From Chryseobacterium edaphi (GTDB lineage: Bacteria > Bacteroidota > Bacteroidia > Flavobacteriales > Weeksellaceae), in contig NZ_JAOTEM010000001.1 in the NCBI RefSeq assembly GCF_025628985.1, forward strand, positions 1,364,001 to 1,428,000: 64,000 bases of DNA, written 5' to 3'. Position numbers and translations under genes: made by a program. The notes beneath the pieces were generated by a model. The model saw only the letters and a program-made list of their open reading frames with translations, was not told where the DNA came from and did no database searches. Position 1 is the first letter of the stretch; every line of letters begins with the position of its first letter. Positions 28,043 through 36,463 of the stretch are shown one piece after another.

Positions 28043-28936
28043 TTAACCATTCACAATATCCCCAATCAATCCCAGCAACTCTTCCTCATTCATCACCGCA
28101 ATGCTCAAAGCAGTAATCTTTTCCATTTTCTTGGGTCCGGCTCCAGTTCCTACCAATACCAGATCTGTATTTTTTGAAATACTGGTGTTGATATCGGCAC
28201 CGCAGTCAAATAAAATCTGTGCTAATTTGTTTCGCTGTTTCGGGAATGCAGTGAATTCTCCGGTGATGACCACTTTTTTAGAATAGAAATAGTGGTTTTC
28301 GTACTTTGGTTTTTTGGTTGGGTAAATAAGTAAAGAATTGATCTTCTTGGAAGCAAAAGTTTCTGAAAAGAAATCTTTTTTTACAGCTTCTTTTTTTATT
28401 TGATGATCAGGCTGAAAGGAGTTGTTCAATTTGAAGTACTGAATCATTTTAAGGAAAATAAAACCACAGACTTCAGCATCATATTGGGAGTTGTGATGTA
28501 GCTTTTCGCTGAAATTCAAATTCAGCAGTTCAGCAAGTGTTGACAATTTGTGATTGTTCAGGTAAGGAAAAAGCTGTTGGGAAAGCTGTAAAGTACAGAT
28601 GCCTTGATAGACAGGCAGATTCATTTCATAATACCTGAATAAACTTTCCAGAATCGGAAATTCTACCGTACATCCATTGTGTGCCACGACAGTCTGACCT
28701 TCAATATGTTCGAGGATCAAATCCCAAACCTCAGGAAAATGCGGAGCGGTGCAGGTATCTTCTGCAGTGATTCCGTGGATGGAGGTATGAAGAGGAAGGT
28801 ATTCATTACCGGGTGGCTGTACCAGAAAGTTATCTGAATAGATTACGCTTCCATTTTCAAATACGGAGATCCCGATACTGCAAACGGAACAGGAATCATT
28901 GTTTGCCTTTTCAAAGTCAATGGCTGTAAATTTCAT
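28043..28936 (-). CDS. DEDDh 3'-5' exonuclease with C-terminal BRCT domain
   Basis: 297 residues. The N-terminal exonuclease domain resembles DNA polymerase III epsilon: ExoI AIDFEKA, ExoII VVAHNGCTVEFPIL and ExoIII HHNSQYDAEVCGF. The C-terminal ~80 residues form a BRCT domain like that of bacterial DNA ligase (KVVITGEFTAFPKQRNKL, CGADINTSISKNTDLVLVG). The BRCT may bind DNA ends or protein partners. The combination suggests a repair or nucleic-acid trimming role. It lies 80 bp upstream of the hsdR start on the same strand, outside the tight operon. Confidence 0.88.
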   Translation of the reverse strand: MKFTAIDFEKANNDSCSVCSIGISVFENGSVIYSDNFLVQPPGNEYLPLHTSIHGITAEDTCTAPHFPEVWDLILEHIEGQTVVAHNGCTVEFPILESLFRYYEMNLPVYQGICTLQLSQQLFPYLNNHKLSTLAELLNLNFSEKLHHNSQYDAEVCGFIFLKMIQYFKLNNSFQPDHQIKKEAVKKDFFSETFASKKINSLLIYPTKKPKYENHYFYSKKVVITGEFTAFPKQRNKLAQILFDCGADINTSISKNTDLVLVGTGAGPKKMEKITALSIAVMNEEELLGLIGDIVNG

Positions 28937-29060
28937 TTTCGTGATTTTTTAGTTTTGTCAAATGTAACTAAAAAACGGTTATCCCGATTATGGGAATCAG
29001 TAAAATGTGAGTTGGTGAAAGTATTGCAGGAATCTGTGACTCAATAAAGTAATGAAACCC

Positions 29061-29117
29061 GGTGGCTGAGCGAAGCCGAAGCCACATCGGGCGGGGCTTC
29101 GGCTACGCTCAGCCACC
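29061..29117. repeat. Palindromic dispersed repeat, GGTGGCTGAGCG type
   Basis: A 23-bp left arm beginning GGTGGCTGAGCGAAGCCG and a right arm ending CTACGCTCAGCCACC pair with one mismatch around an 11-base loop (ACATCGGGCGG). It lies upstream of the exonuclease gene in the 28937-29364 gap, which has no other gene. Confidence 0.85.
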
Positions 29118-29271
29118 TTTTTGTGATATTGATTTGTGATATTCATCCACCTTTGATTTGTGATATTCAGTTATCGGATGATGAGTATTCTTCGTGGGAA
29201 AATTTGATCATTTTTATTCAATAAAGAAGTGAAAGGCAAGAATGTGGTCACTACACGAAGTAAGGAGACGC

Positions 29272-29320
29272 GGTGGCTGAGCGAAGTCGAAGCCACCTCT
29301 GCCTTCGAGTGCCTCAGGCA
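29272..29320. repeat. Second partial copy of the GGTGGCTGAGCG repeat plus a TGCCTTCGAG palindrome
   Basis: GGTGGCTGAGCGAAGTCGAA followed by GCCACC lies at 29272-29297, with GGTGGCT and AGCCACC as inverted ends. It is followed at 29300-29320 by TGCCTTCGAGTGCCTCAGGCA, a second short repeat family also seen at 29721-29749. Confidence 0.75.
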
Positions 29321-29364
29321 TCGGATCATGATTCGTAATTTGATTATGATTTTTGACACTATTA

Positions 29365-29676
29365 TTACTTTTCTATTTCAGTTTCATTTCTCAAATCCCG
29401 ATATGCGATTGCTAATCCCGGTAAAAGTTCTGGTGTGCCATTCATCAACGCTTCTTTCTTCTTCCTGCTCCAACCCTGCACCTGCTTTTCACGATAGAAG
29501 GCTCGATCGATGCGGTCATATTCTTCGAAATACAGCAATTTTACGGGAAGTCAGTTTTTAGTATGATTGGCTCCTTCCCCATTCTGATGTTGTGTGAGTC
29601 TGAGTTCGAGATTGTTGGTACTTCCTGTGTAGTAGCTGCCGTCTGAGCACAGGAGGATATACATCCATCCTTTCAT
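29365..29676 (-). pseudogene. GIY-YIG nuclease family gene broken by an in-frame stop
   Basis: The frame from the ATG at 29674-29676 reads MKGWMYILLCSDGSYYTGST, with the GIY-YIG pair as MYI and YYTG. It continues through NNLELRLTQHQNGEGANHTK and is then cut by TGA at 29551-29553 (codon 42). The same frame resumes LPVKLLYFEEYDRIDRAFYR and ends at the TAA at 29365. The expected residue at codon 42 is arginine (HTKKRLPVKL in typical UvrC-like small GIY-YIG proteins), so one CGA to TGA change explains the break. Intact length would be 103 residues. It is either a recent pseudogene or a sequencing error. Confidence 0.85.
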
Positions 29677-29720
29677 AATTTGTGTTTTTTTATTTAAATG
29701 TAATAATTTTTATTAATATT

Positions 29721-29749
29721 CCGATGCCTTCGAGAACCTCAGGCATCGG
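29721..29749. repeat. Short palindrome CCGATGCCT/AGGCATCGG
   Basis: Exact 9-bp inverted arms around TCGAGAACCTC. Related to the sequence at 29300-29320. Confidence 0.65.
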
Positions 29750-29803
29750 GACTAAAAGAACTTCCAGGCTCCGAAACAGACAAACTTTATATTTTGGGGA
29801 ACT

Positions 29804-29860
29804 GGTGGCTGAGCGTAGCCGAAGCCACAACTGTCGGGGCTTCGGCTACGCTCAGCCACC
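29804..29860. repeat. Perfect copy of the GGTGGCTGAGCG palindrome
   Basis: A 23-bp arm beginning GGTGGCTGAGCGTAGCCGAA is matched exactly by its reverse complement at 29838-29860, around an 11-base loop. It lies 42 bp past the DUF6266 stop. A small AAAACTCCGC/GCGGAG hairpin with T-runs at 29874-29895 is a plausible terminator for that gene. Confidence 0.85.
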
Positions 29861-29901
29861 GATATACTAAAAAAAACTCCGCTAAAAGCGGAGATAAAAA
29901 T

Positions 29902-30543
29902 TTAAAGAAGCGTAAACATTCCGAGGTACGGACTGTTACAGGCGAGGGTTTCTTCAACATTATTGAAATACATCCAGAGATGAACTTCCTTTCCTGAATA
30001 ATAGGCTGATAATGTAATATCGGCAGTCATAGAAGTTCGGTCAGTCAGTGATTCAAAAATTTCAAATGTCCCAAGTTCTTCGCAGTAGCAAACTGCATTG
30101 GCTCTGTCGGTGGTTTTTGCATTTCCCTGATTGCTGTTGTCTTCCCATGAAAGTCTCAACACTTGCCCTGTCTGCGGAGCTGCCGACGGATTCTGAAAGC
30201 CCGCCAAATCACCTTTCGTGATCAGAACTTTGTTATACACCAGTTGCGGAGTATCGGCAACCACCTCGACTGCCTCACCAATTGTGTATGACGCAGCCAT
30301 ATTCACTTTTGATTTTGAGCCGCTTGCTGAACCAAAATACCTATTCTGAATGTTTTTGACAGGCTGTAAGAAACCAATCACCAACTTAAACTTCAATTGC
30401 TGTAGCAATTGTTTTTCACTTGGCGGTTTGCTGCTTGGTTTGGGTGTACTTCTGATAATGTCTTGTCCACGCCAGCTTGCACCTACTACCGGTCCTACTT
30501 TTCCTGAAAATCCTCCGAGGATTCCTTTTGTTATTCTTGCCAT
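29902..30543 (-). CDS. DUF6266 family protein
   Basis: 213 residues. The N-terminus MARITKGILGGFSGKVGPVV followed by GASWRGQDIIRSTPK is characteristic of the DUF6266 family, found in Bacteroidota. A basic, proline-rich N-terminal segment is followed by a beta-rich domain. There is no signal peptide. The function is unknown; the C-terminal part has features resembling phage- or conjugation-associated structural proteins, but this is weak. It is flanked by palindromes and by a small HTH gene on the same strand. Confidence 0.8.
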   Translation of the reverse strand: MARITKGILGGFSGKVGPVVGASWRGQDIIRSTPKPSSKPPSEKQLLQQLKFKLVIGFLQPVKNIQNRYFGSASGSKSKVNMAASYTIGEAVEVVADTPQLVYNKVLITKGDLAGFQNPSAAPQTGQVLRLSWEDNSNQGNAKTTDRANAVCYCEELGTFEIFESLTDRTSMTADITLSAYYSGKEVHLWMYFNNVEETLACNSPYLGMFTLL

Positions 30544-30689
30544 TTTATTGTATTTTTTTAATTAACAGAACGAAGGTAGAAAGGATTTATCCACCTTGTA
30601 TCACCTGTGAAAATAGTGACCGCTTATGATGTGTTTTAATCTGTTTTGAATGGTTTCTCCTGACTTCGCTTCGGAAAAGGATTGGTTTT

Positions 30690-30739
30690 CTTCGGGTCTT
30701 CTTCGGAAAAAAGATGTTTTTTCCGAAGAAGACCCGAAG
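30690..30739. repeat. Perfect 23-bp-stem hairpin rich in CTTCGG
   Basis: The left arm begins CTTCGGGTCTTCTTCGG and runs into A6 (30690-30712). The right arm (30717-30739) is its exact reverse complement, around a GATG loop. Flanking DNA repeats the theme: CTTCGCTTCGGAAAAG at 30664-30679 and TTCCGAAGAACTCCCGAAG at 30742-30760. It fills the gap between the HTH gene (30806) and the DUF6266 start (30543). Confidence 0.9.
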
Positions 30740-30794
30740 GTGTTCCGAAGAACTCCCGAAGAAAAATCATTTGTTTACTCTAAATAATGGACAG

Positions 30795-30823
30795 AAAAAA
30801 TGCCTTCATTTTTTGAAGGCATT
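30795..30823 (-). terminator. Terminator overlapping the end of the HTH gene
   Basis: AATGCCTTC and GAAGGCATT are exact 9-bp arms with an A/T loop (30799-30823), followed on the minus strand by six T. It overlaps the last codons of the HTH gene. Confidence 0.75.
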
Positions 30824-31072
30824 GTTGAAAAACGATTTGGGATAGAATATTTTCCGCCCAATCCTGAGATGCGGAATATTCTGAGATTTTCTGATGCGGT
30901 GAAGAGTGCTGTCACTGATATTCAGCAACCGCTTCACATCTGCGCTGTCATAATATTGAGAATCATGACCCGGAGATCTTTTGAGGGTTTCTAAAATTTC
31001 GGAAAGTAAAGTCAAAACGGCAGTTTCAAACTGTTCTTCCGTCAGCTGAGAATTGAATTTTGTTTTCATCAC
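30806..31072 (-). CDS. Excisionase-like small DNA-binding protein (HTH_17 type)
   Basis: 88 residues. The C-terminal half is a winged-helix/MerR-like HTH: YYDSADVKRLLNISDSTLHR, then the basic wing KSQNIPHLRIGRKIFYPKSF. This pattern matches the helix-turn-helix proteins often called excisionase-family, found in Bacteroidota conjugative and integrative elements. The N-terminal half is helical. No integrase is nearby, so it may be a remnant or a stand-alone regulator. The region 31073-31340 upstream is AT-rich and has no gene. Confidence 0.8.
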   Translation of the reverse strand: MMKTKFNSQLTEEQFETAVLTLLSEILETLKRSPGHDSQYYDSADVKRLLNISDSTLHRIRKSQNIPHLRIGRKIFYPKSFFNNAFKK

Positions 31073-31340
31073 GTATGTTTATTTATTTAACATAATAAAT
31101 ATTCCCCATATAAAATCTGAAATTATAATTTTTTGTTCACGTAATTTAACGATGACATTGAAAAAATATTGCGTCAAACCATGTATTTAGTTTAAAATTT
31201 ATTTTTCAGAGTTAAAAATCAATGTTTAAGCATAACTTATTCATCAATCACGGAATTTTTTGGATTGTGATTTAAATCAGATTTAAAGCGTTATCACCGA
31301 GTGTTAATAATATTTATTTCTCCTAAGTAAGAAAAAAATG

Positions 31341-31348
31341 TATTTTTG
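31341..31348 (+). promoter_or_regulatory. Putative -7 element of the first MG2/plug gene
   Basis: TATTTTTG is an exact TAnnTTTG match, 29 bp before the ATG at 31377. No TTG element is seen at the usual spacing. Confidence 0.45.
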
Positions 31349-31376
31349 AAAATTAAATTTAAAAACGCAAATAAGT

Positions 31377-33785
31377 ATGAGTATTGATGTACTGAAAAGA
31401 ATGGCTTTTGTGCTTACATTATCCGCATCAACCTGTGTTCAGGCTCAGGATAAAGCCGAGAAAGCCCTTCAGAAATTTGACCAAAACTACCCTCAGGAAA
31501 AAATCCACCTTCTTTTCAACAAAGATCATTATGTAGCCGGAGAAAATCTCTGGTTTAAATCATTTGTTTTCGAGGGTTACAACCGTTCCACGATTTCCAC
31601 TTCACTTTTTGTAGAACTTTATGACAGCCATAAAAAGTTGATCGACAAAAAAATGGTTCCTCTGTTGAAAGGTGAAGGAAGCGGGAGTTTTCTTCTGGCA
31701 TCCACATTAAAAGAAGATGTGTACTTTGTCAGAGCCTATACAACGTGGATGACCAATTTCAGTGAAGATTTCAATTATCTTCAACCTATAACCGTTTATA
31801 ATCCTTCGTCTCCTCAAAAATTGCAAGCCAATACAGATGCAGCCTGGTCAGCAACTGTAAATCCTGAAAGCGGAACTTTCGTAGATGGAATCAAAACAAA
31901 ATTTGCCGTACGATTATATTCTAAGGGTATGACCCCTTCAAAATGGAATGGCTTTTTGAGCGATACACAAAATCCCGATACCCCGATTGTGAAGTTTACA
32001 GGTCTTGATCAGAACGTAGGATCATTCAGCATTAATCCGCAGGCGGGTAAAACGTATCAGGTGACTCTTCAGGATGAAGCAGGGAAAAAAGTCAGTGTCA
32101 ATTTACCTCCAGTCAGTCCTTCCGGAATCAATCTGCAGGTTGAAAGTACCAATAGCGCAGTAAAATACTCTATTCAGTCTAAAAACATTTCTGCAGACAG
32201 TCAGCCTTATAAGATTCTGGGGACGATCAATAATATATTGGTTTATAAAGCCAACATCAACAAAATGATTGATGTACAATCTGCTTCAATCCCGACCAGC
32301 AAACTTATTAACGGCGTTTTGCAGCTTACTTTATTCGATGCGAAAGAAAATGTGGTTGCTCAGCGTCTATGCTTTGTGCAGCCCGATCTTTTGAATATTA
32401 AAAAGCCCAACCTTACAAGCAACCTAAATACTGGCGAGAGAGCCAAAAACTCTTTCACAATTGGAAAAATCGCCAATTATAACGGGTACAGCGTTGTCGT
32501 AACCGATCCCGAAAGCAGCACATCCGAAGAAGAAAACAGCGTATTAAGCAGTCTTTGGCTAGGTGATTTCAACTCAGATATTTCCAGACCTGCGCAATAT
32601 TTTACTAAAAACCATCAGTCAGAAGCATTGGATGCCCTCCTTATTTCGGAGAAGTGGAACCGATTTAACTGGAATAATATCATGCTCGGTAATTATCCGA
32701 TGATAAAGAACAAACCTGAGTCTTATATTTCATATAAAGGAAAAGTGGTTTCTCAGGGTAAACCTGCCGCCAATGCCGATCTTAATTTAATTTTTAAAAT
32801 GCCGGAAGCGGGAATGAGATTTCATCAGATCAAAACAGATGCTTCAGGACTTTTTGCACTAAACAATCTTGTTTTTGAAGATACCATGACTTTCTCTTAT
32901 CAGCTCAATTCAAGTGATAAAGCAGCCGTGAGCAATACTCAGGTTTACTTTCAGCCTGACTTCAGTTTTGTACCGCTGCGAAAAGAATTACCTGAGAGCA
33001 GAATGAAACTGACCGAAAGAATTCAGGGTGAAGAAGTTCCTGCAAAGGTTGCCCAATCTATCGCCAATCTGACCTCGGAAAAATTCATCAATGAAAAAAT
33101 AACCGATATTGAAGAAGTCAAAATAAAAGCTGATAAAAGAGGTAAAACCCAAAAGCTGAACGATCAGCTGAGCAGTCCCATGTTTAAAAGCGCAAACGAA
33201 ATGGTTTTTGATTTCGTCAATGAAAATAACGGAATGGGAGCTATAAATGTTGTTCAGTGGCTTCAGGGCAGAGTTCCCGGATTACAGATCAATTCTCAGG
33301 GCGGCAATACGACTGCAACAATGCGTGGTGGAAATGTTGAAATTTTTCTGGATGAAATGAAGATTGACGGATCACTGGTTTCCACGATTTCTGTTCCTGA
33401 AGTGGCCATGATCAAGGTAGTAAGAGGATTCTTTATGGGAAGTTCCGGAGGCGGAAACGGGGCTATCCTGATCTATACACGCCGTGGAGGAATTACAGGA
33501 TCTGTACCTGATACCCAATCTAAGTCGCTGAAAGAAATGAAATTAAAAGGGTATGATAAGGAAGAGCCATTTAACAATCAGATTTATGAAAATATAGAAA
33601 CACAGACTCTTACAAAAGATTCCCGAAGCACTTTGTACTGGAATCCTTATCTTCCGAAGGATGATAAAGAACCTACAACCGTGCAGTTTTACAATAATGA
33701 TTCTGCGAAAAGCTATAAAGTAATCATCATCGGATTCGATGAGGAAAATGATACTCCACTATACTATAATGAAATTTTAAAATAA
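31377..33785 (+). CDS. Secreted protein with MG2-like domain and TonB-receptor plug, no barrel (copy 1)
   Basis: 802 residues with a signal peptide (MAFVLTLSASTCVQAQ). Residues ~40-130 resemble the MG2 macroglobulin domain (LLFNKDHYVAGENLWFKSFV, and VYFVRAYTTW). Around 450-520 is a carboxypeptidase-regulatory-like beta domain (SYISYKGKVVSQGKPAANAD). Residues ~600-705 match the SusC/TonB-dependent receptor plug: NVVQWLQGRVPGLQINSQGG, TTATMRGGNVEIFLDEM, and GGGNGAILIYTRRGG. The ~700-residue transmembrane beta-barrel of a receptor is absent; instead a ~95-residue tail ends in IGFDEENDTPLYYNEI. Location is probably periplasm or outer membrane. A close paralogue follows after 114 bp. Confidence 0.82.
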   Translation: MSIDVLKRMAFVLTLSASTCVQAQDKAEKALQKFDQNYPQEKIHLLFNKDHYVAGENLWFKSFVFEGYNRSTISTSLFVELYDSHKKLIDKKMVPLLKGEGSGSFLLASTLKEDVYFVRAYTTWMTNFSEDFNYLQPITVYNPSSPQKLQANTDAAWSATVNPESGTFVDGIKTKFAVRLYSKGMTPSKWNGFLSDTQNPDTPIVKFTGLDQNVGSFSINPQAGKTYQVTLQDEAGKKVSVNLPPVSPSGINLQVESTNSAVKYSIQSKNISADSQPYKILGTINNILVYKANINKMIDVQSASIPTSKLINGVLQLTLFDAKENVVAQRLCFVQPDLLNIKKPNLTSNLNTGERAKNSFTIGKIANYNGYSVVVTDPESSTSEEENSVLSSLWLGDFNSDISRPAQYFTKNHQSEALDALLISEKWNRFNWNNIMLGNYPMIKNKPESYISYKGKVVSQGKPAANADLNLIFKMPEAGMRFHQIKTDASGLFALNNLVFEDTMTFSYQLNSSDKAAVSNTQVYFQPDFSFVPLRKELPESRMKLTERIQGEEVPAKVAQSIANLTSEKFINEKITDIEEVKIKADKRGKTQKLNDQLSSPMFKSANEMVFDFVNENNGMGAINVVQWLQGRVPGLQINSQGGNTTATMRGGNVEIFLDEMKIDGSLVSTISVPEVAMIKVVRGFFMGSSGGGNGAILIYTRRGGITGSVPDTQSKSLKEMKLKGYDKEEPFNNQIYENIETQTLTKDSRSTLYWNPYLPKDDKEPTTVQFYNNDSAKSYKVIIIGFDEENDTPLYYNEILK

Positions 33786-33899
33786 AATAACTGGTTACAG
33801 TTCGGAGAATAGATAATATTTTCAAATCATAAAGTTTCTTATAATTTTAAAAGTATTCTTTTTTTTTACTAATTTGCAGATCATTAATGCAGTCAGGCA

Positions 33900-36314
33900 A
33901 TGAAAAGAATACTTTTATTCTGTTTTCTCGCGGCTTTTTCAAGTCCGTTTTCTTCACAACAATCCGCTGATAAAGCGCTTCAAACTTTAAACGAAAAATT
34001 TTCTCAGGAAAATATTTATATTCTTACTGATAAAGATCTTTATCTTTCCGGCGAGACGTTATGGTTTAACGCCATGGTTTTCAGGAATTTTACAACATCA
34101 GACATTTCAACAAACTTTTTTATTGAAATTTATGACCGAAATAAAAAGCAGGTTTTAAAAAAACGGTTTCCTGTTTTTAACGGTGCTGTGCAGGGAAGTA
34201 TTCAGCTTCCTGAAAGTCTGAGCGAAGATGTCTATTTCTTGCGGGCTTACACTCCAATGATGAGCAATCTGAATGAGGATTTTCAGTATTTAAAGCAAAT
34301 TCCTATTTACAATCCTGACTCACCCAAAAAACTGGTGGCAGACAAAACATCTGCATGGACGGCAACTGTGCATCCTGAAGGAAATACATTAATACAAGGA
34401 ATCCAAAGTAAAATTGCAGTGCGTCTTCATTCTACCGGAACTCCGCCTTCAAAATGGGAAGGTTACGTGATTGAAAAAAATAATCCTGAAAAGAAAATCT
34501 CCACCTTCAAAGGATTGGACGGCAACGTGGGAGTTTTCACTTTAACACCCGAAAAAGATAAAATCTACGAAGCGGTAATTACAGATAATAACGGAAAGAA
34601 AGGTACTATTGACCTGCCAAAAGCTTATGAAAAAGGGATCAGCCTGCAGGTTATCAGTGAAAAAGACAATATAAAATACAAACTTACAAATACCGGAGAA
34701 AGTCTTCCTTATTATACGGTTGTTGCAAATATCGGAGATCAGCTCGTTTACAAGGCAAAGATCAATCAGTTGAAAGACGTTTTTCAGTCGATCCCGACGA
34801 ATCAGTTGATCAACAGCGTTTTGCAGATTACGGTATTTGACGATAAAGAAAATGTTCTGGTCAGCAGAATGTGTTTTGTCATGCCTCAGAATCTTGTCGT
34901 TTCGGTACCGGAAGCAAAAGCTAAAGTAGTAAGTACTGAAAAGAGAGCATTGAATTCATTTGACATCAAATCAATCAAAGGTGTTCCCAGTTATTCTGTT
35001 ACAGTATTCGATCCTGAAGATAAAAAATCACTGCAGGATGAAAACCTTCTGAGTGCTCTATGGCTCAACAGTGCTGTTGTGTCTAAAATAGACCGTCCTG
35101 CCCAATATTTTGTTGAGAAACGAAATATAGAAGCTCTTGATGCCCTTCTTATCTCCGAACAATGGAAAATGTTTGACTGGAAAGAAATAATTTCAGGAAA
35201 ATATCCAGCGATCATCAATCAATCTACAAAATATATTTCCTACAAAGGAAGAGTTACCGTCAATGCAAAACCTGCCGCACAACAAAATCTCGTTATGTTT
35301 GTAGACGGAGATTTTTCCGGCAATCAGGTCTTCGAAGTTGAAACAGACAGCAACGGCGAATTCTTTTTTGACAACATGATTTTTGAAAAGCCACTAAAAA
35401 TAACGTATCAGATCAACGGAGCTAATGCTGCCCTTAAAAGCAGAACCAATGTTTTTATTAATCCGACCAATACTTTTATTCCTTTAAAGAAAGAATTGCC
35501 TGCGGTAGAAAATTATCAACTTGTCGACAGAAAATCATCTTCTGAAATTTCGCAATCTGCGGAACTTACCAAAACCATTGAAGCAAGACAATCTAAGAAA
35601 GAATATAACGAAAAGATCACTACCATTGAAGAGGTAAAAGTAAAAGCCAAAAAGAAAAACCTCACGCAGGAACTCAACAAAAAACTCAGCAGCCCACTCT
35701 ACAACAGCATCAATGAAGTAGTATTCGATTTTATCAATGACAACCAGTCTGCGGCCAGTTCACCCAACATTCTGCAGTGGCTACAGGGTCGTGTTGCCGG
35801 ACTGACCATCAATTATGAGAACGGAACTCCAACTCCGTACATCCGTCAGGGAAAAGCAAATATTTATCTGGATGAAATGTTGATGGATGCAAGCTCGCTT
35901 AGCGGAATCTCAGCTGACAATATTGCGATGATAAAGATCATCAAAGAAGGAAGTGTCGGAATAGGCGGTGGTGGAAACGGATCTGTTCTGATTTACACTA
36001 AGAGAGGCGATACTCAGGCTCCTGCCCGTACAAATAATATGCTGACAATGACTGATCTTAACTTTTTCGTTATGGAAGGTTATAATGAATCTGAAAAATA
36101 TCCTGATGCAGATTACGGAAATTCTGAACTTTCTAAAATAAGTTATGATTACCGCACCGTTCTCTACTGGAATCCGTCTCTCGAAGCAGATGAAGCCAAC
36201 CCTACTCTAATCGATTTCTACAATAATGACACCGCAAAAAAATTCAGATTTGTTATTATGGGATCTGATAATGAAAAATATACACCGGTGTATTATGATA
36301 AAATAGTGCCTTAG
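33900..36314 (+). CDS. Secreted protein with MG2-like domain and TonB-receptor plug, no barrel (copy 2)
   Basis: 804 residues, collinear over its length with the preceding gene. It has a signal peptide (ILLFCFLAAFSSPFSSQ) and the MG2-like part (YILTDKDLYLSGETLWFNAM). The middle beta domain contains KYISYKGRVTVNAKPAAQQN. The plug contains NILQWLQGRVAGLTINYENG, RQGKANIYLDEMLMDAS, and GGGNGSVLIYTKRGD. It ends FVIMGSDNEKYTPVYYDKIV, again with no barrel. The pair probably arose by tandem duplication and may be co-transcribed, with the terminator at 36401 closing the unit. Confidence 0.82.
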   Translation: MKRILLFCFLAAFSSPFSSQQSADKALQTLNEKFSQENIYILTDKDLYLSGETLWFNAMVFRNFTTSDISTNFFIEIYDRNKKQVLKKRFPVFNGAVQGSIQLPESLSEDVYFLRAYTPMMSNLNEDFQYLKQIPIYNPDSPKKLVADKTSAWTATVHPEGNTLIQGIQSKIAVRLHSTGTPPSKWEGYVIEKNNPEKKISTFKGLDGNVGVFTLTPEKDKIYEAVITDNNGKKGTIDLPKAYEKGISLQVISEKDNIKYKLTNTGESLPYYTVVANIGDQLVYKAKINQLKDVFQSIPTNQLINSVLQITVFDDKENVLVSRMCFVMPQNLVVSVPEAKAKVVSTEKRALNSFDIKSIKGVPSYSVTVFDPEDKKSLQDENLLSALWLNSAVVSKIDRPAQYFVEKRNIEALDALLISEQWKMFDWKEIISGKYPAIINQSTKYISYKGRVTVNAKPAAQQNLVMFVDGDFSGNQVFEVETDSNGEFFFDNMIFEKPLKITYQINGANAALKSRTNVFINPTNTFIPLKKELPAVENYQLVDRKSSSEISQSAELTKTIEARQSKKEYNEKITTIEEVKVKAKKKNLTQELNKKLSSPLYNSINEVVFDFINDNQSAASSPNILQWLQGRVAGLTINYENGTPTPYIRQGKANIYLDEMLMDASSLSGISADNIAMIKIIKEGSVGIGGGGNGSVLIYTKRGDTQAPARTNNMLTMTDLNFFVMEGYNESEKYPDADYGNSELSKISYDYRTVLYWNPSLEADEANPTLIDFYNNDTAKKFRFVIMGSDNEKYTPVYYDKIVP

Positions 36315-36400
36315 TTTTATTGTGGTTTATTGTTTTTAGCAAGTTATAATTGCTGTAACTGATTATCAAAAATTTAAAAAAATAGATTGTGCAAACATTC

Positions 36401-36425
36401 AAGGCGGGGCGACTCGCCTTTTTTC
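36401..36425 (+). terminator. Rho-independent terminator of the MG2/plug gene pair
   Basis: AAGGCG and CGCCTT form a 6-bp stem with an eight-base loop and a T-run after it. It lies 87 bp past the second stop. Confidence 0.8.
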
Positions 36426-36463
36426 TTTTTAAAACCTTATTTTAGCAGTTCCAAAAATGCCGC

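Noticed and set aside
29229..29561. Plus-strand open frame of 110 codons
   Set aside because: It lies opposite the broken GIY-YIG gene and runs through palindromic repeats; no family signal.
29902..31072. Prophage remnant
   Set aside because: No integrase, terminase, capsid or tail genes are present; the DUF6266 and HTH genes alone do not support it.
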